A model generated the notes under the pieces. That model was given only the letters and a program-made list of their open reading frames with translations. It was not told the DNA's origin and did no database searches. A DNA stretch of 64,000 bases from Bacillus sp. AFS055030 (GTDB taxonomy: Bacteria; Bacillota; Bacilli; Bacillales; Bacillaceae_G): the NCBI RefSeq assembly GCF_002574545.1, contig NZ_NUGT01000034.1, positions 25,243-89,242 of the forward strand. Reading direction: 5' to 3'. The stretch's first letter is position 1, and the number at the start of each line of letters is the position of its first letter. The translations under genes and the position numbers were made by a program. Positions 35,832-44,701 of this stretch are shown here, one piece after another.

Positions 35832-37274
35832 TTATTTTTTATGAGGATATGTATGTTTACTATTAATAAGCTTCCTTAAATCTCCTCTAAATAGAGCATC
35901 TTTCATTTCTTTCGGATGAAATGGTATAAACGGTGCTAAATATGGAACACCCAATGATCTAATAGATGCCATATAAGCGATCATTAAAATAAATCCAATT
36001 AGCAGACCTTTCAAACCGAAAAAGTAGCCCAAAAATAAAAATACAAATCGTAATGTTAATACTGAACCGTATAATCCACCTGCTGCAATTGATATATTCG
36101 ATAGAAAATTTAAGCCTACTATGATTAAGGTAATTGAATGAATCAGTTTTGCAGTTACTGCAGTTTGTCCAACTACAATCGCTCCGATTAGTGAAACAAT
36201 AATAACCGTCGATTTTGGAATTCGTAGTGAAGCTTCTGTTAGTAATTGAAAAAGTAACATGACGAATAAAATCTCTACAATAACTGGAAGAAGTGTATCT
36301 GATTCCTTAAAAAATATTTTAGCAAAGTGTTTCGGTACCCAATCTTGATGAAAACGGACAACTGTAACATATGCTCCTAATAAAATGATTGAAAATAACC
36401 AACTAAATAAACGCATAATCCTGTTTCCGTAACGCCCCGACTTAGTATTATACTCATCTGGTTGATGAAAATAGTGAAGAAACAGTGTTGGAACAATTAG
36501 GCTATATGGAATGCCATTTACTAAGATTGCAACACGTCCTTCATATAACGCTGAAACGGTTACATCTGGCCGTTCGCTTGTAAATACAGTTGGAAAAAAC
36601 GTTTTTTTACCTTCTAAAGCATCTTCAATAACTCTTGCTTCTAGCAGGTAAGTAACATCTAGATTAGTAATCCTTTTTCTTGTTTCCTCTAAAATTTGTT
36701 GATCTACAAAACCATCCATATATAGTATTGATACATCCGTTTTCGTTTCATTTCCGACTTGTAAATTTTCAATCGATAATTTATGAGACTGAATACTATT
36801 ACGCATAATATTAACATTTACCTTTAGTTGTTCATTAAATCCAATTAAAGAACCCTTCATAGATCTTTGTGTATCAGGTTCAGTTACCGATCGCATTTGC
36901 CAATCGGCAGTATCTGCTAATATTCCTTCTTTATAACCATCGATTAATATTAATGACTTTCCTTTTGATAATCCATCCAATACGTCTTCATTTGTTGTCA
37001 CCTTAGCAACATCTGCTACCAAAAGATGACGTGTCATAAGTGCATCAATCGTTTCGAATTTGATAACTCTTAGTAATGGGGTAAGAATATTATCCTGAAT
37101 TGTTTGTGTATTTGTTATTCCATCTAAATACAAAACGGCACCGTCTCTGATGACTTCATCATTAACTGTTATTAGTCTAATTTTCAAATCAGTAGAGTGA
37201 TTATATTTTTCTTTTAAGTATTGAATATTCTTTTCTAAACTTACTACTAAAGTAGAATGTTCTGTGTTATTCAC
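35832..37274 (-). CDS. Orphan GerA-family receptor subunit A
   Basis: A 480-residue A subunit with the soluble N-terminal domain and membrane part (VTVSALYEGRVAILVNGIPY, then AYVTVVRFHQDWVPKHFAKI). The start is GTG with AAGGAGT six bases upstream. No B or C subunit gene follows: downstream on this strand are 800 non-coding bases. Several core positions differ from the two complete operons here, for example FPTVFTSERPDV in place of FPQIQSTERPDR and RLFSWLFSIILLG in the first span. It may lend its subunit to another receptor or be a relic; the frame is intact. Confidence 0.85.
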   Translation of the reverse strand: MNNTEHSTLVVSLEKNIQYLKEKYNHSTDLKIRLITVNDEVIRDGAVLYLDGITNTQTIQDNILTPLLRVIKFETIDALMTRHLLVADVAKVTTNEDVLDGLSKGKSLILIDGYKEGILADTADWQMRSVTEPDTQRSMKGSLIGFNEQLKVNVNIMRNSIQSHKLSIENLQVGNETKTDVSILYMDGFVDQQILEETRKRITNLDVTYLLEARVIEDALEGKKTFFPTVFTSERPDVTVSALYEGRVAILVNGIPYSLIVPTLFLHYFHQPDEYNTKSGRYGNRIMRLFSWLFSIILLGAYVTVVRFHQDWVPKHFAKIFFKESDTLLPVIVEILFVMLLFQLLTEASLRIPKSTVIIVSLIGAIVVGQTAVTAKLIHSITLIIVGLNFLSNISIAAGGLYGSVLTLRFVFLFLGYFFGLKGLLIGFILMIAYMASIRSLGVPYLAPFIPFHPKEMKDALFRGDLRKLINSKHTYPHKK

Positions 37275-37402
37275 TTATAAACTCCTTAAGCATATTTTTG
37301 CTTAGTTTGCCCGATGAATTCCAGACTATGTCATAGTAAGTGCAGTATTGGTAATTCAAAATTACAAGAATAATTTGTGTATCTACATTCAAATAGCATA
37401 AA

Positions 37403-37436
37403 AAAAGATGATATCGTCAATACGATATCATCTTTT
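37403..37436 (-). terminator. Terminator after the AI-2E family gene
   Basis: AAAAGATGATATCG and CGATATCATCTTTT are a perfect 14-bp stem with a six-base loop. Confidence 0.93.
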
Positions 37437-37439
37437 CAT

Positions 37440-38471
37440 TTATTCAGTCGATTCTACTTCTTTCGGATGATCTGTAACTTCCAATACATCTAATAAAAAG
37501 ATAAAAACTGGAATCCCGATAATCAGACCCCAAACGCCAAAAAACCGTTCAGAAAAAACTAGAATTAAAAACGTATAAAAAACCGGTAAATTCGTCTTAG
37601 CGGAAATAAGCTTTGGATTTAAAAAATAACTTTCTAGCGCATGTAAGATCAAAATCATGATGATCACATACATAATATGAGCCATTCCACCTATTGTATA
37701 GGCAATCGTACAAAGGGGGATTAATGAAATAAACATTCCTGCTACAGGGATTAATCCAAGTAAAAAAATCAAAAAGCCCAAACCGATTAACTGAGGAAAT
37801 CCCATAAATCTTAAAGCTATTACCGATAGAATACAATTCACAAATGCAATGATAAACTGCGCTTCAATCACTTTTCCAAAAGAACGCGAAAACCTTTCAC
37901 CAAAATAGGCCAATTCATTATAAAGAACTGCTATTTTACTATTTTTAAATTTTCTCGTAAATGCAATAATCCTAGGTTTTTCAAGTAGAAAAAAGAAACT
38001 CAGAACTAAAGCAATTAATACTTCGATCCCCCACTGGCTAATATTAGAGGCATACTTATATAAAAAATCTAATCCTTGCTCAGTATAACCTGAAATCTCG
38101 ACCTTTTTAATTGCTGTTACAATATAATTGATGAATTTCTCATCAGGTGGATTCATATAAAACGTTTTAATTTGTACGATTAGTTGGACAACTTGAGTGG
38201 TAATAACAGGTAAATAATTATAAATCCCTATGACTAAAGCTGCCACTATGACTATATACAAAGAATAGACAACTACTAGACGATTAACTGGCAATATCTT
38301 ATTTAGTCTATTAATAATAAATTTATGTATCCGATCCATTAAATAAGTAAAAATGAAAATAAGTAAGACTAAATTTATTATTTTTCGAATTAAAATTAAG
38401 ACAAGAATGATACAAAGCATCATCGCTAGGCGTCTAAATGTGCTACTTTGAAAAAATTTTTTGACCTCCAT
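37440..38471 (-). CDS. AI-2E family transporter
   Basis: Eight-span membrane protein of 343 residues, in the family once linked to autoinducer-2 export and now mainly with cation/proton exchange (TqsA, UPF0118). The conserved C-terminal LGLIPVAGMFISLIPLCTIA and IIGIPVFIFLLDVLEV are clear. AGGAGG precedes the ATG. It is a single-gene unit with a strong terminator. Substrate unknown. Confidence 0.85.
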   Translation of the reverse strand: MEVKKFFQSSTFRRLAMMLCIILVLILIRKIINLVLLIFIFTYLMDRIHKFIINRLNKILPVNRLVVVYSLYIVIVAALVIGIYNYLPVITTQVVQLIVQIKTFYMNPPDEKFINYIVTAIKKVEISGYTEQGLDFLYKYASNISQWGIEVLIALVLSFFFLLEKPRIIAFTRKFKNSKIAVLYNELAYFGERFSRSFGKVIEAQFIIAFVNCILSVIALRFMGFPQLIGLGFLIFLLGLIPVAGMFISLIPLCTIAYTIGGMAHIMYVIIMILILHALESYFLNPKLISAKTNLPVFYTFLILVFSERFFGVWGLIIGIPVFIFLLDVLEVTDHPKEVESTE

Positions 38472-38536
38472 TCCACAACCTCCTCACTTAGTTATTTTGC
38501 TCGAGTAGTATGGAAATCTTAATTTTTTTGATAAAA

Positions 38537-38715
38537 AACCACATCCCAAAGGAAGTGGTTCAAAAATGTTGCTTCTCTTCTCATTTTTATTTAATAAAAT
38601 CTTCAATTATGAATTTTCATTTAACAAATTCTTGATGTTAAAAAGCGCCACTTTATATTTTACCAATTCTACTACTAAAAATAAAGATGCAGCTAAACAA
38701 TTATGTCAAGCTGCA
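38537..38715 (-). other. Two orphan terminator-like hairpins upstream of the AI-2E gene
   Basis: AACCAC/GTGGTT at 38537-38560 and TGCAGCT/AGCTGCA at 38688-38715 each precede T-rich tracts on the minus strand, but no gene ends there. They may be leader attenuators of the AI-2E gene or traces of a lost gene. The rest of 38472-38811 shows nothing else. Confidence 0.4.
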
Positions 38716-38811
38716 CCTTTTAATTGAACTTTTTGTCAATATTTGTTCCTCTTCCCATTTCAATCACACTTGGGCACTTGGTGAATACTATAGCCATAAG
38801 GGTGTGATGCT

Positions 38812-39249
38812 ATGAATAACTTTAAGATTAAAGATGACCTCCGTATTATCGCTACACTTCAAAGAGATTTAAATGTCGCCACTGCAGCATTATTATTAAC
38901 TGGTCAAATTACGTTAATAGGCGCTTTTGTAACGTCAGGTGAATTTAGTCTTTCACTAAGTGGACCCTTATTAGGTAGAGAACGTATAGAAAGTAAATAT
39001 GGAGACCAATTTACAAATACTCTCATTGATGTAATCGATATAATGCTTGCTATTTTACTAATAATTGATGAAATTCGTGTTGTAAGCTCTGTTATAGGAC
39101 CCGGTAGATTCACACTCAATGTAAGTGGTCCTATTTTTGGTGCGCCAGTTAGCGAACCAACACTTCCTTTTCTAAAAAAAACGTATTACTTTTGTAAAAA
39201 AATTATTTCGAAACATTTTGATATTGATCCACGAATCTTTAGTAAATAA
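38812..39249 (+). CDS. Unrecognised 145-residue protein with an internal repeat
   Basis: I do not recognise this family. The chain has two similar halves: a hydrophobic stretch followed by SGEFSLSLSGPLLG (about residues 43-56), and again a hydrophobic stretch followed by PGRFTLNVSGPIFG (about 96-109). The helical segments around 23-40 and 75-90 could be membrane-associated or buried. The C-terminus is basic and includes two cysteines. AAGGGTGTG lies before the ATG. It is followed 13 bases later by a 40-residue membrane peptide, so the two form an operon. A spore-related role is only a guess from the neighbourhood. Confidence 0.7.
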   Translation: MNNFKIKDDLRIIATLQRDLNVATAALLLTGQITLIGAFVTSGEFSLSLSGPLLGRERIESKYGDQFTNTLIDVIDIMLAILLIIDEIRVVSSVIGPGRFTLNVSGPIFGAPVSEPTLPFLKKTYYFCKKIISKHFDIDPRIFSK

Positions 39250-39262
39250 AGGAATGGTGATT

Positions 39263-39385
39263 ATGTCTTTAACAGATCTCCCTACAGTAAAACCTACAGA
39301 TACCCAAGTTTTTCTTATGGCAATTACTGTCATTTCGTTTATTTTCTTCTTTACACAACGAAAATCTAATGACTCAACTCAGTAA
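39263..39385 (+). CDS. 40-residue single-span membrane peptide
   Basis: The frame starts MSLTDLPTVKPTDTQ, has one hydrophobic segment FLMAITVISFIFFF and a polar tail ending NDSTQ. AAGGAATGGTGA lies just upstream and the gene is 13 bases after the 145-residue protein, so co-expression is very likely. Too short for family assignment; it could be a membrane partner of the preceding protein. Confidence 0.6.
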   Translation: MSLTDLPTVKPTDTQVFLMAITVISFIFFFTQRKSNDSTQ

Positions 39386-39401
39386 TTAAGTAAATATTTA
39401 T

Positions 39402-39905
39402 TCATCCTTTTTTTGTTTCATAAGTTACTGGTTTTTCCCTTTTCTCGATAACAGATAAAACAGCTTCTTCAATTTCTTCATAGCATGTGCATCTACAAAT
39501 ATTAGAAGATAACCATTTTTTCATCGTTTCATATGTTGGATTTGGGTGATTCATTAAAAGGGAATGACAATTCATGATGAATCCTGGAGTACAATACCCA
39601 CATTGAAACGCAAAATTTTCAACAAATGCTTTTTGGATAGGTGAATCTTTTAACCCTTCAATTGTTGTTATTTTTTGACCAACTGTTTCGATGGCAAGCA
39701 TTATACACGATTTATATACTGTATCATTTACTACAACTGAACAAGCCCCACAATCTCCATTTAGGCAACCTGGCTTTGCACCCGTGAGACCGAGCTTTTT
39801 TCGTAGCACGAAAAGGAGTGTATCCGCTGGATGGATCTCCACTTGTCGAATTTCATCATTAATACTGAAAGAAACACTTAACTTTTTGCTTGGAGTCTGG
39901 TCCAT
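39402..39905 (-). CDS. Molybdenum hydroxylase small subunit, two [2Fe-2S] clusters
   Basis: Electron-transfer subunit of a xanthine dehydrogenase-family enzyme, 167 residues. The plant-type ferredoxin cluster motif is GCLNGDCGACSV plus a later Cys; the second cluster uses CGYCTPGF and CRCTCYEE. It is the last gene of a large-medium-small operon; its ATG overlaps the FAD subunit stop (TAATG). Confidence 0.92.
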   Translation of the reverse strand: MDQTPSKKLSVSFSINDEIRQVEIHPADTLLFVLRKKLGLTGAKPGCLNGDCGACSVVVNDTVYKSCIMLAIETVGQKITTIEGLKDSPIQKAFVENFAFQCGYCTPGFIMNCHSLLMNHPNPTYETMKKWLSSNICRCTCYEEIEEAVLSVIEKREKPVTYETKKG

Positions 39906-40738
39906 TACCTTCCCTCCATTTCAATCATGATCTTTTCTAATGTGTTTTTTAGTACAAATAATCTATACTCTTTTGAACCTTCAACATCATCAAGTATTTC
40001 ACCTGGAATAAATTGAATGGCTTTTTGGATTCTTTCTTCTACACTTGAGTTCGTATTATTTAGTTCAGTTTCCATTTGCTTTGAACGAAATGGAAAAGGA
40101 CATAGTCCACTAAAAGCAAAACGTAATTGATTATCCAATTTAATCGAAGCGATCGTCAGTAATGGATAACCCGTATCCCATTGCTGACGTATTTTAATGC
40201 TCATATTTGGGAGATTCATATATTTCTTTTCTGTTACAAGTTGGATTAGAAGTTGTCCGTCTTGGAGTTGTAGAGTTTGATTGAAGATTTGTTCGATTGG
40301 AAAAGCCTCTAAACCATTGTATCCGGCAACAATCACTTGGCTATCACAAAGAAGGAATGGTAAAATTGCTTCCCGGTAAAAAATTTGACCACATAAGTTT
40401 CCACCTAAGGTAATTTTATTTCTAGCAGTTCGATCAGCAATTTCCATAGACGTTTTAGAGAGTAATGGAAATAGGTTTTTCTCTTCTATTTCAGTAAGTG
40501 TAATAGAGGCACCAGTTATTAAGTAGTCCTGATTAACTTCTAACAATTGGCACTCTTTTAGATCTTTAATATCGATTAGTGAATCTGTTTCGACCAAGTT
40601 TAAACGACCTAATGTTAAGATTTCCGTACCCCCACTATAATAAATTGGCCGTTTATTATTAGCTTTTAAAAAATAAAATAGCTCCAATGCTTCTTTAATA
40701 GTCGCTGGTTTAAAGTATTCTATATTAGAAGATAACAA
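39905..40738 (-). CDS. Molybdenum hydroxylase FAD-binding subunit
   Basis: Medium subunit of the three-part hydroxylase. The FAD-binding N-terminal region includes YYSGGTEILTLGRLN near 34-48 and TLGGNLCGQIFYRE near 110, and a C-terminal CO-dehydrogenase-flavoprotein-like domain follows. I choose TTG 40738: AAGGTGG is eight bases upstream, while the GTG at 40750 lies inside that site. The start is one base after the large-subunit stop. Confidence 0.88.
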   Translation of the reverse strand: MLSSNIEYFKPATIKEALELFYFLKANNKRPIYYSGGTEILTLGRLNLVETDSLIDIKDLKECQLLEVNQDYLITGASITLTEIEEKNLFPLLSKTSMEIADRTARNKITLGGNLCGQIFYREAILPFLLCDSQVIVAGYNGLEAFPIEQIFNQTLQLQDGQLLIQLVTEKKYMNLPNMSIKIRQQWDTGYPLLTIASIKLDNQLRFAFSGLCPFPFRSKQMETELNNTNSSVEERIQKAIQFIPGEILDDVEGSKEYRLFVLKNTLEKIMIEMEGR

Positions 40739-40739
40739 T

Positions 40740-43058
40740 CTATATCCCACCTTCTTTTACTTTCCATAGTAGTTCAGGGATAATTGGTAAATGATTGACA
40801 TTTACAGATAATGCGGTAGAAAGGCAATTTCCAAGAGCGGCTGGCATTCCTAATAATCCATGTTCACCTACTCCTCGTGCACCAAAAACGGCATCTACTT
40901 GTGGTGTTTCAACAAACGCTACTTCATATTTAGGGTTCTCTCCAAACCGAATTGGCCGATAAGTTCGTAATTGCGGATTAAGCACCTTCCCTTGCGCATC
41001 AAAATAAAAGGTTTCTCTTCCTGCAAAAGATAATCCCATGCTCATTGCGCCTTTCACTTGGCCAGTTGCAGTTTTAATGTTAAGTACTTTGCCGATATCA
41101 ACAGCTGTAACAGCTTTTAGAATCCTATATTCATATGTTTTTGTATCTAATTCTACTTCTACTCCGTGTGCACAAACCGACCACTCTGGTCCTGGTTTTC
41201 CAGCACCTGTTTCTCGATTAATTTTTGTTAAACCCGTTAAAATATAGTGTCCCCTACCGATTATTTGTCCACCAATTGAATTTCCATTTGGAAATGTATA
41301 ACCATAAGCAATATCTTTTATCGGTATATTTTTAGTAGGTTCACTCCTTAAAAACACTTTTCCATAACCTACTTCTAAATCTTCAACGGGTGCACGCAAT
41401 ATAAAAGAAGCTAAATCTTTTAATTGTTTCATTAAATCTTCAGCAGCTGCTAGCAAAGCTCTACCAGCCATGAATGTTCCTCTACTAGCTACAGTTTTCC
41501 AATGCTCAGGTGTATATAATGTGTTAATCTTCATTTGAACATGTATATCATCTATGTCCATTTTCAGAATTTCTGCTAACATTTGAGCAAGAATAGTTTT
41601 TGTACCTTGACCAATCTCTACAACACCAGAGATTAAATTGATACTACCATCCGCGTTATAGATCAATATTACGCCTGAGCTTGCATTTGGTGTAATCGTA
41701 GAAGTTTTCCATGAACAACTTATTCCTTTTGCTCTTACTTTATGATTGCCTAAGTCAATAACTTGACCTTCCTGCCAATTGATTAATTCTTTCATTTTTT
41801 CGATACATTCTGGTAGATTTCCAACTGTACTAGAATTTAATGTAACTTGTGTAGGAGTTTGATCCCCCGGTTTAATTGCGTTCTTTTCTCTTAATTCAAT
41901 TGGGTCCATATTTAATTTTCTAGCAAGTATATCCATCGCTCGCTCAAATGCAAAATGTACTTCTGAATGACTAAACCCTCTAAAAGGTGCTGGGTATGGA
42001 TGATTTGTATACATACAAAAAGAATCACACCAAATATTTTCGATGTTGTAAGGTCCAGTACAATCAACTGCTCCCGCCCTTGTTAAATCAATTGATTTGT
42101 CTGCATATGCTCCCCCGTCCCATAAATATTGAATCTCTGCAACCTTGAGCATTCCCTCTTTTGTACATCCTAGTTTTACATTTGCCTCAAGTCCGATATG
42201 TCCTGGAGATGAAAGCATATCATTTTCACGAGTGTTATATATTTTTACTAGTCTACCATTTACAGCTCGTGAAGCAATAAAGGCTAAAAGCTCTAACTGG
42301 ACTGCCCCTTTTCCACCGTAGCCACCACCTACAAAAGGGGTATTAACAATAACTTTTCCAGGTTTAATGTCAAAATACTCTCCAATTAAGCCTTTAACCA
42401 TAAATGGGCATTGTGAAGACGTAGTAATCTCAATCGTGCCATCGTGATGAATATGTGCAAATGAGCATCTTGTCTCCATCGCAGCATGGTCAGATGGTCG
42501 AAATGCAAAACTCTCATCAACCATTACTTCACTTTCTCTCCAGCCTTTGTTAAAATCGCCTTTTCGAATTTTAATTCTTGTAGCAATATTTGTACCTGAC
42601 TCTGGATAAACCCCTTCCGTTTTTTCATACTCTCCTAGTTTAGGGTGTAAAAGAGGAGCATTTTGTTTAAGTGCTTCAGAAGGTGAGTTAACGACTGGTA
42701 ATAGCTCATACTCTACTTTTACTAGATTAGCCGCTTGCTGTGCAGCATGAAGAGTGTCAGCAACTACGACTGCAACTACTTCACCAAAAAAACGAACCCG
42801 ATCAAAAGCAATTGGGTAACGATCAAGAACTCCTTCCCCTGTTAAAGGTAGATTTTCACCAAATACTATTTTCTGTACTCCTTGAACACCTTGAGCCTCA
42901 GAAGAATCTATACTTTTAATAATCGCATGTGCATATGGACTTGTGACTAGATGGGCATGAAGCATATCACTTGTTTCAAAGTCATCTGTATATTTAGCAT
43001 AACCTGTCACTTTTTCGAAGGACTCTTTGCGGGGTATTCCTTTTCCTATGATATGCAT
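40740..43058 (-). CDS. Molybdenum hydroxylase large (molybdopterin) subunit
   Basis: Catalytic subunit of 772 residues in the xanthine dehydrogenase/aldehyde oxidase/CO-dehydrogenase family. Cofactor motifs are clear: TPFVGGGYGGKGAVQLELLA near 243, PYPAPFRGFSHSEVHFAFER near 355, and the catalytic glutamate in GARGVGEHGLL near 730. The motif AYRSFR of CO dehydrogenases is absent. The substrate cannot be told: purines, nicotinate, aldehydes and N-heterocycles are all used by relatives. No molybdenum-cofactor, XdhC-like maturation or purine genes lie in the window. The ribosome site is weak (AAGGGG about 20 bases upstream). Confidence 0.9.
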   Translation of the reverse strand: MHIIGKGIPRKESFEKVTGYAKYTDDFETSDMLHAHLVTSPYAHAIIKSIDSSEAQGVQGVQKIVFGENLPLTGEGVLDRYPIAFDRVRFFGEVVAVVVADTLHAAQQAANLVKVEYELLPVVNSPSEALKQNAPLLHPKLGEYEKTEGVYPESGTNIATRIKIRKGDFNKGWRESEVMVDESFAFRPSDHAAMETRCSFAHIHHDGTIEITTSSQCPFMVKGLIGEYFDIKPGKVIVNTPFVGGGYGGKGAVQLELLAFIASRAVNGRLVKIYNTRENDMLSSPGHIGLEANVKLGCTKEGMLKVAEIQYLWDGGAYADKSIDLTRAGAVDCTGPYNIENIWCDSFCMYTNHPYPAPFRGFSHSEVHFAFERAMDILARKLNMDPIELREKNAIKPGDQTPTQVTLNSSTVGNLPECIEKMKELINWQEGQVIDLGNHKVRAKGISCSWKTSTITPNASSGVILIYNADGSINLISGVVEIGQGTKTILAQMLAEILKMDIDDIHVQMKINTLYTPEHWKTVASRGTFMAGRALLAAAEDLMKQLKDLASFILRAPVEDLEVGYGKVFLRSEPTKNIPIKDIAYGYTFPNGNSIGGQIIGRGHYILTGLTKINRETGAGKPGPEWSVCAHGVEVELDTKTYEYRILKAVTAVDIGKVLNIKTATGQVKGAMSMGLSFAGRETFYFDAQGKVLNPQLRTYRPIRFGENPKYEVAFVETPQVDAVFGARGVGEHGLLGMPAALGNCLSTALSVNVNHLPIIPELLWKVKEGGI

Positions 43059-43318
43059 GATGTTTTCTCAACCCCTTTTCAATAAAACATTTGTATGAAT
43101 GACAATGGAAGAAACGTTTAAATTTCGTTTATATGAGATACTTTAGAAATTTATGTTTCGAAAACAAAAAAAATGCACGGATTAGTGAATCAAGGCTACT
43201 TTATAAATTAGATTTAAGGGAACCTTTGTTAATTTCAGGTTTAATTTCCATACATATCCAATTTAATTCAGGGAATAATACATTTATTCATCGCGGAGTT
43301 TTTAAGGAGTTGGTTTAT

Positions 43319-44701
43319 ATGGAAGTAATTGAACAAACCTCCATACTTGAAGCAGTACAAAACGCATTTCATGAAAGTTCAGATTTTAAATATAAAAAAT
43401 ATTCAATCGGTGAAGTAATTCTTCATTTATGTTATCTAGATACAATGATCGATTCAGAGATAATTCAAACACATATATTAGAACGGGTAGTTTCAAAAGA
43501 TCATTCATCTCGAATCATCACAACGATATTAGATTCTATTGATGTACATTCACTTGATGAATGTATACAAGCTATTCTTTCTGGAAATGTTATTGTTTTT
43601 AATGATCATAATAAGAATCAAGCAAAGTCCTATTCTGCACCTAGTAATAATAGCGATCGTTCAATATCAGAAACCGTTTCTGAAACGATAACATTAGGTC
43701 CTCATGACAGTTTTGTTGAGAGTCTTAATATCAATTTAACGTTAATTCGTAAAAGATTACGTACGAAAGAATTAATCATTAAAAATATGACAGTAGGTAA
43801 AAAATACCCTGTGACGCTTTGCATTATTTATTTAAACGATATTACTCCTCATTCAATGATTGAAACAATTGAACAGAAAATCAAAACGCTTGAGTCAAGT
43901 GGAAAAGTTGAACCTCAAAGAATGATTGAGTCTGTGCATATTCAAAACATTATAGAAGAGTATCCCTCTTCACCGTTTCCACAAGTAATGTATACTGAAA
44001 GACCTGATCGTACAGTTCGTCATTTATTATCAGGGAAACCTGCTATTATGCTTGACAATGATCCTAGTGCATTATTATTTCCTTATGATATTTATGGTTA
44101 TTTTCGAGCTGTAGATGATTATAATTTCCGTTGGCTTTTTGGTACATTTTTTTATTGTTTAAGAATTTTCGCATTTTGGGTAGCAGTCTTATTACCTTCA
44201 ATTTATATTGCAGTTACAACATATCACTCAAATATTTTGCCAGTTTCTATTTTTTATACTTTAAAACTATCTATTGAAAATGTACCACTACCACCATTAA
44301 TTGAGGCCTTTTCGATGATTATCATATTAGAGTTATTAAAGGAAGCGGCTTTAAGACTTCCAAATCCGATTGGGGCAACAATCGGTACTGTCGGAGCGAT
44401 TGTAATTGGGACTGCTATTGTACAAACGAATTTAATTTCAAATTCTATGGTCGTTGTGATTGCTGTCACTGCTGTTGCATCGTTCTCACTTCCATCAAAG
44501 GAAATGTCAGTTGCCGCACGAATTATGGGCATACCGCTTTTAGTTCTTGCTTCGATTTTTGGTTTTATTGGTATTAGCTTAGGCCTCTTTATGATTTTTG
44601 CTCACCTATCGAAAATTAGAGCATTTAGTTATCGATATGTGGAAAATCCAGGTTTCTCTGAATTTGTTCTTATAAAAAATAAGAAGGAGAAATCATCATG
44701 A
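43319..44701 (+). CDS. GerA-family germinant receptor subunit A (second full operon)
   Basis: The frame opens at 43133, but AAGGAG at 43304-43309 lies nine bases before ATG 43319, and the sequence from there (MEVIEQTSILEAVQNAF) looks like family N-termini, so I start it there (460 residues). It has the soluble domain, the core SPFPQVMYTERPDRTVRHLL, and the membrane domain with LPPLIEAFSMIIILELLKEA and LRLPNPIGATIGTVGAIVIG. It overlaps the B subunit by four bases. Confidence 0.93.
   Translation: MEVIEQTSILEAVQNAFHESSDFKYKKYSIGEVILHLCYLDTMIDSEIIQTHILERVVSKDHSSRIITTILDSIDVHSLDECIQAILSGNVIVFNDHNKNQAKSYSAPSNNSDRSISETVSETITLGPHDSFVESLNINLTLIRKRLRTKELIIKNMTVGKKYPVTLCIIYLNDITPHSMIETIEQKIKTLESSGKVEPQRMIESVHIQNIIEEYPSSPFPQVMYTERPDRTVRHLLSGKPAIMLDNDPSALLFPYDIYGYFRAVDDYNFRWLFGTFFYCLRIFAFWVAVLLPSIYIAVTTYHSNILPVSIFYTLKLSIENVPLPPLIEAFSMIIILELLKEAALRLPNPIGATIGTVGAIVIGTAIVQTNLISNSMVVVIAVTAVASFSLPSKEMSVAARIMGIPLLVLASIFGFIGISLGLFMIFAHLSKIRAFSYRYVENPGFSEFVLIKNKKEKSS

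Noticed and set aside
38767-38805. Sigma-K promoter (GGCAC ... CATAAGG) for the 145-residue protein
   Set aside because: Transcription would begin almost at the start codon and leave out the ribosome site.
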